Source of the DNA: JAUSIK01 sp964547875
Lineage (GTDB): Archaea > Nanobdellota > Nanobdellia > Pacearchaeales > GW2011-AR1
Length of the DNA stretch: 50,160 bases
Assembly: GCA_964547875.1 (NCBI GenBank)
Contig: CAZJPE010000007.1
Coordinates: forward strand, 1 to 50,160
Direction of reading: 5' to 3'
In this document: piece by piece, positions 41,795 through 50,045 of the stretch
Layout: the number at the start of each line of letters is the position of its first letter
How positions within the stretch are numbered: position 1 is the stretch's first letter
Translations under genes and position numbers: made by a program
The notes under the pieces: model-generated
The model's database searches: none
What the model was told of the DNA's origin: nothing
What the model saw: only the letters and a program-made list of their open reading frames with translations

Positions 41795-42459
41795 TTTGAC
41801 TCTCCTCTAATTACTCGTTTTATTTTTGAAGGTGGCTGGGCCATGAGCATCCATTTATCAACTCCTTCCCCTTTATAGAGTATATTTAACATCTGACTAA
41901 CATAACCAAAACTTTCTGGCTCTTTTTTTAATCTTTCTATCAATATCCCTTTATCGCCATTATGTGCTGTCCTAAAATAATCTACTTCTTCGGCTAAAAT
42001 ATCTAGAATTTCCATAATGGCATCTGCTCTTTGCTTAGCATCGGGATTGTATCTCTGAGCTTTTAACAAACCAGCTTCTAATTTTTCTCTTCCTGGAATT
42101 TTTGAGATAGCTTCTTCAACTACCCTATCTATACTTTCTTTTCCCTTTCTTGCAGCATCTAAAATCTCGCTTCCAATTGATTTTAATTTACGAACATGAG
42201 TTGGTTCTTTATATTTTTTAGGTTCTAATATCTCTATTCTCTGAGTGCATTTAAAACACTCCAATCCAGTTGTTTTATAAAGAATGTCCCTTCTCCCAGG
42301 GCTAATTTTATCAACATTTTTTACATCTGCATTTTTATAATTAAAAAGCGTGTTATATGGAATTCCTATCTCCTGGGAAATCTGCATAAGATTCTTCCCG
42401 CTATTTCTGCACCATTCTGCAAATTGCTGATTCCATGTTTTTTGCTCTTCTGATTCCAT
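41791..42459 (-). CDS. XRE-type HTH protein heading the GHKL operon
   Basis: Residues 10-50 are an XRE-like HTH (WCRNSGKNLMQISQEIGIPY then NTLFNYKNADVKNVDK). A CxxC pair (C69 and C72 in ECFKCTQ) and a long helical C-terminal domain follow (EAGLLKAQRYNPDAKQRADA). It is first in a three-gene operon and probably regulates it; the helical domain may bind the ATPase. Promoter: ATTTATAAATATC on the minus strand, about 25-35 nt before the ATG. Confidence 0.7.
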   Translation of the reverse strand: MESEEQKTWNQQFAEWCRNSGKNLMQISQEIGIPYNTLFNYKNADVKNVDKISPGRRDILYKTTGLECFKCTQRIEILEPKKYKEPTHVRKLKSIGSEILDAARKGKESIDRVVEEAISKIPGREKLEAGLLKAQRYNPDAKQRADAIMEILDILAEEVDYFRTAHNGDKGILIERLKKEPESFGYVSQMLNILYKGEGVDKWMLMAQPPSKIKRVIRGESK

Positions 42460-42540
42460 TTTCGTATTTTATAGAGTAATCTTGATATTTATAAATCTTT
42501 CTATTCTGTAACTATTATATAGTAATTGTTATTAATTATA

Positions 42541-42596
42541 TATTTCCCGAGAATATTCAAATTGATGAGAGGATAAGAAGACTAGGGATGATGTGA
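42541..42596 (+). pseudogene. Remnant of an htpX-like 3' end
   Basis: The plus-strand frame ending at TGA 42594-42596 reads FPENIQIDERIRRLGMM, closely like the HtpX C-terminus STHPNIDERIKLLGQM. No more of the gene precedes it. With htpX ending at 39748, the GHKL operon lies exactly between two htpX-type 3' ends, as when an element integrates into the end of a gene and replaces its tail. Confidence 0.5.
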
Positions 42597-43859
42597 TTAG
42601 CTAAACCATTGAGGGGCCCAATCTTTATAATCTTCTAGCTTGAAAGAAAATTTAGCTGGATTTAGTTTGTATTCTCCCAGCCAATTATCAAGGCGCCCCC
42701 CTTTTTCAAATTTAACGATATTATAAGTAAAATCTCTGACTGCGTCTATCCCGTAAGGAATTTTAATGGCGTCTTCAGCTCCATTGAAAACTCTTTCTGG
42801 GCCTGCGCCTCGCATATTTTCTATTGTTTTTTCCGCTAGAATTAAAGGAAATAGACAGAATGCCCTATAACCGCTTAGTTCTTTAGGTATTGATTTAACA
42901 TAGTTTATCGAAGGGAAGAATTTTGCACTTGCAGCAGACAATACTTTACATAAAACTTCATTTCTAACTTGCTGCGCATCTATAGTAGGCCCATCCATCA
43001 TGAATTCATAACTTATGCCTTTATGAATCCATTCACCAGGAAAGAATCTTCTCCCTTCTTCAAAATCTTGACGGACATTCTTTGCTATATTTGTTAATTG
43101 CAGAAATTTTGCAAATAGTTCGGCTAATCCGTCATCTAATGTCTTGATAAGATTTCCATCTTTATCTTTTAATTTTAATCTTTCTAAATCTTTTAATTTT
43201 ACTAATTCATTAAGATAAGTCTTACCTATTTTGCCTGCGACATATTCACAATAATTATCTAATTGCTTAAATGTCTCTATTGGGCCTTTGTCTATAAAGA
43301 AGCTCATTCCATCAGCCATACTTTTTACGCTATAATCAAGTGCTTTCTTTATTTCTTTTCCTGTTTCGCCTTCCTCGCCTATTTCGTATAATTCTCTTAA
43401 AACAGCCCCTCTCCCAAAATGTTCGGCAAATACCTTGCCGGCTTCTTTTTGCTCATTTTCCACTAGCCATTTTGTAACGCTCCTCATATCGTCCCCTAGA
43501 ATAATATCTTCTACTTTTCTTTCAGTTGAATAATCTCTTTTTACTACTTCTCCAACAATATAAGAAAATCTCGTAATCATTCCCAGTCTTTCATTTTTTA
43601 TTTCTTGTTCTTTTTTTTCGCCATTTCTTTTTATAGGAACATCCTCGCATTCGTCTAATCCACGAAATATATTATAAGCTATCCTAACATAAGGTTCTTT
43701 ATCTTCTTCTTCATCGCCTTTTGCTATACGAAGAAATTTAATTGGAAGAAAGAAACTAGTTGATTTAAGCTGTAATAATTCATCAGAAGTGAGAGTTCTC
43801 TCTTTAGATATCTCTATAATTTTTTCTGGACGAAGCCAAACAATTTCTTCTAATCCCAT
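42597..43859 (-). CDS. Squalene/phytoene synthase family protein
   Basis: A 420-residue protein with the all-alpha prenyl synthase layout. FRGLDECEDVP (66-76) is the first Asp-rich motif (DxxxD, D69/D73). MADGMSFFIDKG, then DNYCEYVAGKIGKTYL (about 202-217) and FLQLTNIAKNVRQDFEEG (about 252-269) with RRFFP correspond to the remaining conserved regions; the second Asp motif is N..VRQD rather than D..ED, so activity could differ. The family condenses two C15/C20 prenyl diphosphates head to head. The length exceeds typical enzymes (about 300-380). Confidence 0.75.
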   Translation of the reverse strand: MGLEEIVWLRPEKIIEISKERTLTSDELLQLKSTSFFLPIKFLRIAKGDEEEDKEPYVRIAYNIFRGLDECEDVPIKRNGEKKEQEIKNERLGMITRFSYIVGEVVKRDYSTERKVEDIILGDDMRSVTKWLVENEQKEAGKVFAEHFGRGAVLRELYEIGEEGETGKEIKKALDYSVKSMADGMSFFIDKGPIETFKQLDNYCEYVAGKIGKTYLNELVKLKDLERLKLKDKDGNLIKTLDDGLAELFAKFLQLTNIAKNVRQDFEEGRRFFPGEWIHKGISYEFMMDGPTIDAQQVRNEVLCKVLSAASAKFFPSINYVKSIPKELSGYRAFCLFPLILAEKTIENMRGAGPERVFNGAEDAIKIPYGIDAVRDFTYNIVKFEKGGRLDNWLGEYKLNPAKFSFKLEDYKDWAPQWFS

Positions 43860-43970
43860 AATTTATTGCTCCGATAATCGTTTATTAATCTATCGTTTTA
43901 TTAAGATAACCACTTAATAGTTAATAAATAAATAAGACAAGTATATAATTAATATATAAACATTATTATA

Positions 43971-44285
43971 ATGAAGAAAGAATCATTTTCAGAATCGTGC
44001 TATGAATTGCTAGAAAAAGTTCCTAAAGGGAAAGTTACAACATACAAAGAGATTGCGCGAGCTTTAGGAACAAAAGGATATAGGGCTATTGGACAGATTT
44101 TAAAGAGAAATAAAAATCCTAATAAGATTCCATGCTATAAGGTTGTCAGGAGTGACGGAAATATCGGAGGATATTGCGGTTCTATAAATAAAACAGATGA
44201 AAAAATAAAGAAATTGGAATCAGATGGCATAATTGTTAATAATGAGAAAATTGATTTAGATAGATATATGTATAAGTTTCATTAG
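43971..44285 (+). CDS. MGMT/Ogt-family alkyltransferase
   Basis: A 104-residue protein, a single C-terminal MGMT domain: VPKGKVTTYKEIARALG (about 17-33), YRAIGQILKRNKNPNKIPCY with the acceptor cysteine in IPCYKVV (P-C-Y where most have P-C-H), and VRSDGNIGGYCG. Transfers O6-alkyl groups from guanine to itself. The N-terminal MGMT half is absent, as in short archaeal and Ogt-like proteins. Its stop overlaps the convergent DoxX gene by 4 nt. Confidence 0.85.
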   Translation: MKKESFSESCYELLEKVPKGKVTTYKEIARALGTKGYRAIGQILKRNKNPNKIPCYKVVRSDGNIGGYCGSINKTDEKIKKLESDGIIVNNEKIDLDRYMYKFH

Positions 44286-44656
44286 GGCACATAACCTAAA
44301 ATAGAATCAACTGAAAGCATCCCTGCGCCTGAAAATGCCAATGCTATTGCTGCGCCTAATAAGGCTAAATCAAATTCCCAGCCCATTGTATTTTGCGAGG
44401 AAAATGGAATTTGCCATTTAGCCATTTTCTTGTAAATAGCTCCTAACATAACAACAGCCAAAATAATACCTGCTATTTCGACATATAATCCAATAATCAT
44501 TGCAATTGCAGATAGTGTTTCAAATATTCCTATAATTACCATAAAACCGCCCATTTTTCCGCCAAGCTTAGGCAGGCCGTGATAAAGAAAGATTATGCCT
44601 AGAAAGAGCCTTAGTATCATTAATCCGTAATCTTCCAATCCGTTAAATATCAGCAT
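44282..44656 (-). CDS. DoxX family membrane protein
   Basis: A 124-residue four-helix membrane protein: LMILRLFLGIIFLYHGLPKL (about 11-30), VIIGIFETLSAIAMIIGLYV (about 40-59), EIAGIILAVVMLGAIYKKMA and a final FDLALLGAAIALAFSGAGM. The HG-(x)KL motif in the first helix is the family signature. Possible role in membrane redox or quinone-related chemistry; function here unknown. Confidence 0.87.
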   Translation of the reverse strand: MLIFNGLEDYGLMILRLFLGIIFLYHGLPKLGGKMGGFMVIIGIFETLSAIAMIIGLYVEIAGIILAVVMLGAIYKKMAKWQIPFSSQNTMGWEFDLALLGAAIALAFSGAGMLSVDSILGYVP

Positions 44657-44806
44657 TTTATTTTAACCTTTTTTATTATTATATAAGATAAATTATATAT
44701 TTAAATGTTATTGATACTTATTGCTTTTTCTGATAATCAATATGGTTGTTAGGGATAATAATATTATTTATGAGTTATACTAATATTACAACTAATAATT
44801 TTATAA

Positions 44807-45292
44807 TCAATTGACGAGGAGCTCGTTCTTAATTTCTTCAGTTGTTTTTGCGCCTTTTTTTAATGCGTTAGTAATTGCAGTAAAAGCATCGTAGGCTTGA
44901 GTTATTGAGTTTGCATTTATTATGACGACGCTATCGTCTGCCGGCAGACTTGTTCCTGAACAAATCTCCCCAATTATTGCAATCACGCCATCACTTACTA
45001 ATTTATTTACAACATTTGCTACTTCTTCATTATCGCACTTAGAATCTTCGTATAAAACTTTAATATTTTTTAAACCTGAATCTTCTAAAGCTCTCTCAGC
45101 GCCTTCTCTTATGCCTTCTCCGTAGCTTGATGCCTCGCCTGTTAATGGAGCAATAACTCCTACTTTAGCCATAGAGTCTACTATTATCTCTTGCGTAACT
45201 CTTCCTGTAATGCCGGTATAACTATAAGCTATGACAAAGACCGCTACAACTAATATACCTATAACAATCCAGAATTTTCTAATATCGCCCAT
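44807..45292 (-). CDS. Internally deleted branched-chain amino-acid binding protein
   Basis: A membrane anchor (about 5-27) precedes the N-terminal lobe of a Leu/Ile/Val-binding protein: KVGVIAPLTGEASSYGEGIR (about 43-62), then ALEDSGLKNIKVLYEDSKCD and VIAIIGEICSGTSLPA. The sequence then jumps to the extreme C-terminal helix (ITQAYDAFTAITNALKKGAK), skipping most of both lobes, roughly 200 or more residues. The frame is intact, so this is either a decayed gene kept open by chance or a reduced anchor protein. Confidence 0.65.
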   Translation of the reverse strand: MGDIRKFWIVIGILVVAVFVIAYSYTGITGRVTQEIIVDSMAKVGVIAPLTGEASSYGEGIREGAERALEDSGLKNIKVLYEDSKCDNEEVANVVNKLVSDGVIAIIGEICSGTSLPADDSVVIINANSITQAYDAFTAITNALKKGAKTTEEIKNELLVN

Positions 45293-45329
45293 TATCCGTA
45301 AAAGAAGATTAAATATTTAAATTCTCCTA

Positions 45330-45689
45330 CTATAGACAAAATTTTTCCCGCAGCCTTTTTTCATTGCCGAGGATTCTTTTAAGCTCCTCTAATTCTTTTT
45401 GAGCATAATTATTGCCCTGCTCGTCTGTAAAAGACTCGCGTTTTCCGCAATACCAATCTATGCCGTCCTGGCCGAGTTTGGCTAATAAAGAGCTTGCCTC
45501 TGCAAATGACATTGCAACTTCATCCGTATCATTTGGACTTAAGGTAATGTTCGATGGAAAAAATGATAGATATATTGCTATAAATATTATTACTATGAAA
45601 ACGCCTAGAAATATGGCTTTTAGATTGCGTATTGGTTTTTGAGACATTTGCTTTATAGAATTTGCATTTTGAGATATTTTCTTTTTCAT
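45330..45689 (-). CDS. Single-pass membrane protein, 119 residues
   Basis: A basic N-terminus is followed by one TM helix (about 26-44, IFLGVFIVIIFIAIYLSFF) and a 75-residue outside domain with cysteines (IDWYCGKR, REKFCL) and many acidic residues. No family recognised. Confidence 0.5.
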   Translation of the reverse strand: MKKKISQNANSIKQMSQKPIRNLKAIFLGVFIVIIFIAIYLSFFPSNITLSPNDTDEVAMSFAEASSLLAKLGQDGIDWYCGKRESFTDEQGNNYAQKELEELKRILGNEKRLREKFCL

Positions 45690-45886
45690 GCGTTTAGCAA
45701 TATCGCTAAGGATATAAATCTTACTATAGAAAAACCAGATTATCTTATCCCGAAATAATGTCCCCTCGTCAAATAAGAGAAACTTAACAAGAAGAAAATA
45801 AATATAATATTAAAACCTCAAAGGGCGCAGATGACCGAACTGGCAAATATCTTGCTATTTCCTCCACAGCATTATTAAGGAATTAT

Positions 45887-47449
45887 TTAACAGAACCAAC
45901 CGAATGTATTGCACCAGAAGCCATCAATATTATTGACTGCAATGGGCATCTGTTCTTGATGTGTTACTAAAATATTACCTAAACTATCTTTAATAGTTAT
46001 TGTTTTTGTAATTAAATCATCGGTATTGGAACAGGTTGAGGTATAGGTAAAAAATTCCCTATAAACAGATGTTCTTGAGTCATCCTCTTCAATCTCCTCA
46101 TGAGAAACAACATCTAAAGGTAAAATACAGCTTGTTTTATTAGGGTCATTGGTATAATGTTGCACAGTTATAGAAGCAGAACCGTCTTTTGGTATACTTG
46201 TAACTTTTATTCTTAATGATGCTGGTTGACCTGCTTGGAATTCTGTCCCTCCAATAGTAATCGTATTTACATCCTTATGCTGTACTCTTATTGTTTTAGT
46301 CTCTTTCTCAAACTTATCCTTTTCAAATGCAACCTCAAACTCATTATAGATAGCAGAATCTGTTTTCATGAGAACATCGCAAATATTATTGAGGTTATCT
46401 AAAGAGAAAGAAATACTCGCCTTTGCTTTTTCTAACTCTGTTTGTAACTCTGCAATTTTTTCATTATTAGGAGTTGTCTTCGTCTGCTCTTCTGCAATCT
46501 TTTCTTCTAATTTTATAACTAACTTTACATTCTCATCATCTCCTTTTAACAAGATTAAATAATCAGTTACATCAAGACTTAATTTAGTAAAGCTAAGAAT
46601 AATTTCGTCATTTAATTGAGTTACTATTGCATTTACAGATGTTCCATTTGATAAAGTAATAGCAGGATATGTCTCATAGATATCGTCATCGAAAAATTCT
46701 TCTGGTAATTTTATTGTAATATTTCCTGATCCAAGAACTTTAAATCTATGACGAATTGCCAAATCTTCTGACAAAGAGATGAGTTGGGTATTGATATCAG
46801 ATGCGCACACTATTTCGATATCCTTTCCTAAATTCCCTACATTATCACGAGCAGTTGCGGTAATTGTATGAAGACCTCCTGTGGGTAAGGTGGTAATGCC
46901 AGAGAAACTTCCATTTAATAAAGAAAGATTTATGTTATTTACCACAATATTAGTTAAACCTAAACTTGGAGCATTATCACTAGCTGTTCCTTGAACACTA
47001 ACCTGTACGCCATTTTCTACCAGATTTTCATCAACAACTCTTGTATTATTTATTGGAACTGTTTTATTAACAACTGGAGCAACTGAATCCAAGAAAATAT
47101 TTTTTGTAAATTGAGCAGTATTACCAATATTATCTTTTGCAACTTCAAGAATAATATTATCCCCTTCTGTTAAATTTAAATTCATATTAAAGCTCCCAGT
47201 TATTGCACCTTGGCCTGGGATGGGCGAGGCAAAGCCCTGACTTATATTATTCACAAAAACCTCAATAGACTTTATCCCACTCGCAGAATTATTTGGGCCA
47301 TCAGTGAAACTGCCTTGAAGCATAAAATGAGAGTTATTAGTTAGTAAACTAAAGTTGTCATTCACAAGAATGGGAGGCTCTAAGTCTAGAGGTATGGTTG
47401 TAGATGCTCTAAGAAAATAAAGTTTAGTTTCTTGAAAATATGTTTTCAA
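45887..47449 (-). CDS. Ig-like surface protein, N-terminus missing
   Basis: A 520-codon frame with at least two Ig-like beta domains (IKSIEVFVNNISQ, SFTDGPNNSASG, TASDNAPSLG and ITATARDNVGN). A coiled coil follows (about 300-345, EKIAEEQTKTTPNNEKIAEL), then a Ser/Thr-rich C-terminal part with several cysteines ending FWCNTFGWFC. The only start is TTG at 47449; no signal peptide precedes it, and upstream frame is closed 18 codons earlier. A surface protein of this type should be secreted, so the 5' end is probably lost. Confidence 0.6.
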   Translation of the reverse strand: MKTYFQETKLYFLRASTTIPLDLEPPILVNDNFSLLTNNSHFMLQGSFTDGPNNSASGIKSIEVFVNNISQGFASPIPGQGAITGSFNMNLNLTEGDNIILEVAKDNIGNTAQFTKNIFLDSVAPVVNKTVPINNTRVVDENLVENGVQVSVQGTASDNAPSLGLTNIVVNNINLSLLNGSFSGITTLPTGGLHTITATARDNVGNLGKDIEIVCASDINTQLISLSEDLAIRHRFKVLGSGNITIKLPEEFFDDDIYETYPAITLSNGTSVNAIVTQLNDEIILSFTKLSLDVTDYLILLKGDDENVKLVIKLEEKIAEEQTKTTPNNEKIAELQTELEKAKASISFSLDNLNNICDVLMKTDSAIYNEFEVAFEKDKFEKETKTIRVQHKDVNTITIGGTEFQAGQPASLRIKVTSIPKDGSASITVQHYTNDPNKTSCILPLDVVSHEEIEEDDSRTSVYREFFTYTSTCSNTDDLITKTITIKDSLGNILVTHQEQMPIAVNNIDGFWCNTFGWFC

Positions 47450-47536
47450 TTTTTTAATAGCTTGATTGATAATGTCCCGATAAGAGTGCCAATCTCATTT
47501 AATTAATATAGAGAATTAAAAAAGAGAGGTAATCTA

Positions 47537-47777
47537 ATGATAGATTGGCTAGTTAATCTAGTCAAGGATTTAAACTTATGGGTTTGTCAAAGAGTTTCTT
47601 TTGGATTTAAGGCGGAAGCTGTTCTTCTTGTTAAGGAAGTTGAAAGGAGGGAACTAGGCGTTTGAATAATAGCTCAAACACTGAATATAACGAAACAGCA
47701 TGCTTATGGAGTCGCTAAAAGGTTTAAGAATAGATATTTCTTGATTATAGCAGAAACCAAAATATTTGAACAGCTTT
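47537..47777 (+). pseudogene. HTH protein fragment with in-frame TGA
   Basis: From ATG 47537 the frame reads MIDWLVNLVKDLNLWVCQRV and on to RRELGV, then TGA at 47663-47665, then IIAQTLNITKQHAYGVAKRF, an HTH recognition segment. Joined across the stop it resembles a small resolvase- or regulator-like HTH protein. No SECIS-like context supports recoding. It lies in a decayed patch between two surface-protein genes. Confidence 0.45.
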
Positions 47778-49967
47778 TTATCTCTGGCTTCTCTGCCTAT
47801 GCAAAAATCTTTGGATAAAATCTTCGTAGTTTGTGCGGTCTGCAATTCTTTGCAGGAGCCAGTAGTTTGTTCCTTCAACTTTTTCTACTTTTAATTTTCC
47901 AAAAAACTTTTTATGAACCTGCTCCGATAATAAAACAAACCCATTTGAGTAATCTGCGACGCGCTTTGCAATTGCGATTGTGTTGTCTAAAGAAACAAAT
48001 TTTAACCTACCTTCTTTTGACTCAATAGCCATATTACCTGAATGTATTCCTATACCAAAATCTATTTTATTGGCAGATATCTTATTATGATTTTGCAGGA
48101 TTAATTCCATATCCTTTGCTGCATTGAGGGCTTTTACATCATTCTCGCTGCTCTTTGTAATAGAAGGAATAAAAATTATTATTCTGTAATCATTATCTAC
48201 ATATATCTTAGCTCTCGCTGCTTTGGCTTGAAGGAGCGCTTTATCTATGTCTTCTAATGGATTGCCTACGCCAATTATCCTCTGAAGAGCTGATAGGTTT
48301 CTTATTTTTAACGCCATAATCGAGGCTTCCTCTTTTGAGCCGCTGTTTATAACGCTTGTTATTGATGGTTGTGACACTGTAGAAGCAATTGGAGGGCTTT
48401 TTATTGAAGGCGTGATTATTTTCGGATATTTCCCAATATATTTTCTCCTTATAATCTTCCTAATAAGCACAAAGATAACAATGAGCAATATTACAATAAG
48501 AAGTGTCCAGAACCATATGCCTGTGTTGCCGAAAAGCAAGCCTTTTACTTCATTTACACCGATTGCGTTTCCAGTCAGGAACATCTTGCCCAGATTATGC
48601 AGGTCTTTCCCGTCATTAATTCTAATTTCATATTCTCCGTCCGGGGCTTCTAATTCAAATCTTACGCTCTCTCCCAATTCAAGAGCAATATTTCTTACCT
48701 GAGATTTTTCTCCTATTAAGATTTCTAACGGGCCTTTGTAAGGGATGTTACCTGCATTAGTAATTATTAGCATGCCATTTTCAATAGTTGAAGAGAGTCT
48801 GATAAATTCTTCAACGAAAAAAGTCTTTTTTATTTCAAAATTTTCATATTTTGCTTGTATCTCCCAAAAGCCAGAAGTGAAATTAGATTCTATCAATAAA
48901 GAATTTGTTTCGCTCGCTTTCAACAGTTTTTGCAAGAAAATACTTTTGTCAGGTTTATAAATATTGACTTCTACATCGCCCTCCCCATAATTTCCTACTT
49001 GATCATATAACAATAGGGTGTATAAAAATTCAGACTCTGGCTTTATGGAAGTTGAGCTTAATGCAATGTCAATATCTCTTATAACCTGGCTTACTCTTAT
49101 CTGGCTTGATGCTGCTCCAGAATTCATCATAATACCATTTCTATCCAGATCATAGGTATAGACATTAATGCTATAAGTTCCGGGAGGCGCGTTTTCCGGA
49201 ATCTGAAAACTTGCTGAATAAAATCCGTCTATTACCTCTAAATTAAATGAACCTAAGATAATTGTTTGATTTATTGGCTGTTGGACCGCGGGTGTCTGCT
49301 CTTCTTGCGATTCCACTTCTTCCTGATTTTCTTCCGATGTCTCATTACTCTCTTCTGCTTCATTTAGAGATTCTTCAGTTTCATTAGATGCTTGAATTGT
49401 CTCATTTTCTTCTGTTTCATTTAATTCTGTTTCCTCAGAATTTGAAATTGAAGGAATTCTTACATCTACTCCTTCTATGACAATATCTGCAAAACCATTT
49501 AACGGCTCTCTGTTTTCTTTTATTATTCTCCCAGATATGTTTATAGCTTCGCCTGTTGAAAAAAGTACATTATTGACAATGATTTCTACAATCGCTTTCC
49601 TGCTGATTTTAAACGGCTGGCTTCGCGCTTCGCCGCTTCCGTATAAAGCCCTGATGAAACATTCCCCGCTTATATCGCCGACTATGCTGTTGTCTAAAAT
49701 TGACTTAACGCTGATAATATTTTCCTCTCCCGCGTTAATTGATTCTATACTTTTATATGCTTCTATTTCGTTAAAGCCGCATATTAAATAGGCTGTGAAA
49801 AATCCTAGTGTATCAACGCTTGAGCTTATTGTCACATTTGCTATTACTTTGTCTCCCACATTGTATAAAGACTGCAGATCTGCAATGTAGATTTCTGCCG
49901 AGATAATCGGAACTAAAGCAGATAATAGTATTGTGAAAAATATTAAATTAAATTTGCCTCTTTTCAT
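47778..49967 (-). CDS. Large surface protein with cytoplasmic cyclase-like domain
   Basis: A signal peptide (1-24) leads into an extracellular part of about 480 residues: beta domains, an acidic Glu/Asn/Thr linker (about 165-220, very rich in EETEE repeats), then further beta domains. One TM helix (about 495-517, WFWTLLIVILLIVIFVLIRK) is followed by a cytoplasmic region. Residues about 555-720 resemble a class III nucleotide cyclase homology domain (KIDFGIGIHSGNMAIES, then FVSLDNTIAIAKRVADYSNG). Key metal residues are not all evident, so it may be a receptor-like pseudo-cyclase. Confidence 0.7.
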   Translation of the reverse strand: MKRGKFNLIFFTILLSALVPIISAEIYIADLQSLYNVGDKVIANVTISSSVDTLGFFTAYLICGFNEIEAYKSIESINAGEENIISVKSILDNSIVGDISGECFIRALYGSGEARSQPFKISRKAIVEIIVNNVLFSTGEAINISGRIIKENREPLNGFADIVIEGVDVRIPSISNSEETELNETEENETIQASNETEESLNEAEESNETSEENQEEVESQEEQTPAVQQPINQTIILGSFNLEVIDGFYSASFQIPENAPPGTYSINVYTYDLDRNGIMMNSGAASSQIRVSQVIRDIDIALSSTSIKPESEFLYTLLLYDQVGNYGEGDVEVNIYKPDKSIFLQKLLKASETNSLLIESNFTSGFWEIQAKYENFEIKKTFFVEEFIRLSSTIENGMLIITNAGNIPYKGPLEILIGEKSQVRNIALELGESVRFELEAPDGEYEIRINDGKDLHNLGKMFLTGNAIGVNEVKGLLFGNTGIWFWTLLIVILLIVIFVLIRKIIRRKYIGKYPKIITPSIKSPPIASTVSQPSITSVINSGSKEEASIMALKIRNLSALQRIIGVGNPLEDIDKALLQAKAARAKIYVDNDYRIIIFIPSITKSSENDVKALNAAKDMELILQNHNKISANKIDFGIGIHSGNMAIESKEGRLKFVSLDNTIAIAKRVADYSNGFVLLSEQVHKKFFGKLKVEKVEGTNYWLLQRIADRTNYEDFIQRFLHRQRSQR

Positions 49968-50045
49968 GCCTATAGCAGAGAATTTTTATATTTAAATGTT
50001 GTTGCACGATTGTTTATAAATCTCTTCGCTTTGTTATATGTTAGA

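Noticed and set aside
42563..42596. TTGATGA and GGATGATG motifs as a possible C/D box sRNA
   Set aside because: No D boxes at suitable positions; the stretch is better explained as an htpX-like coding remnant.
45790..45960. Open plus-strand frame overlapping the 3' end of the Ig-like gene
   Set aside because: No start codon, antisense to a better-supported gene, and no recognisable motif.
47663..47665. TGA read as selenocysteine
   Set aside because: No selenoprotein family, no SECIS-like hairpin recognised and no selenium genes in view; a pseudogene stop is simpler.
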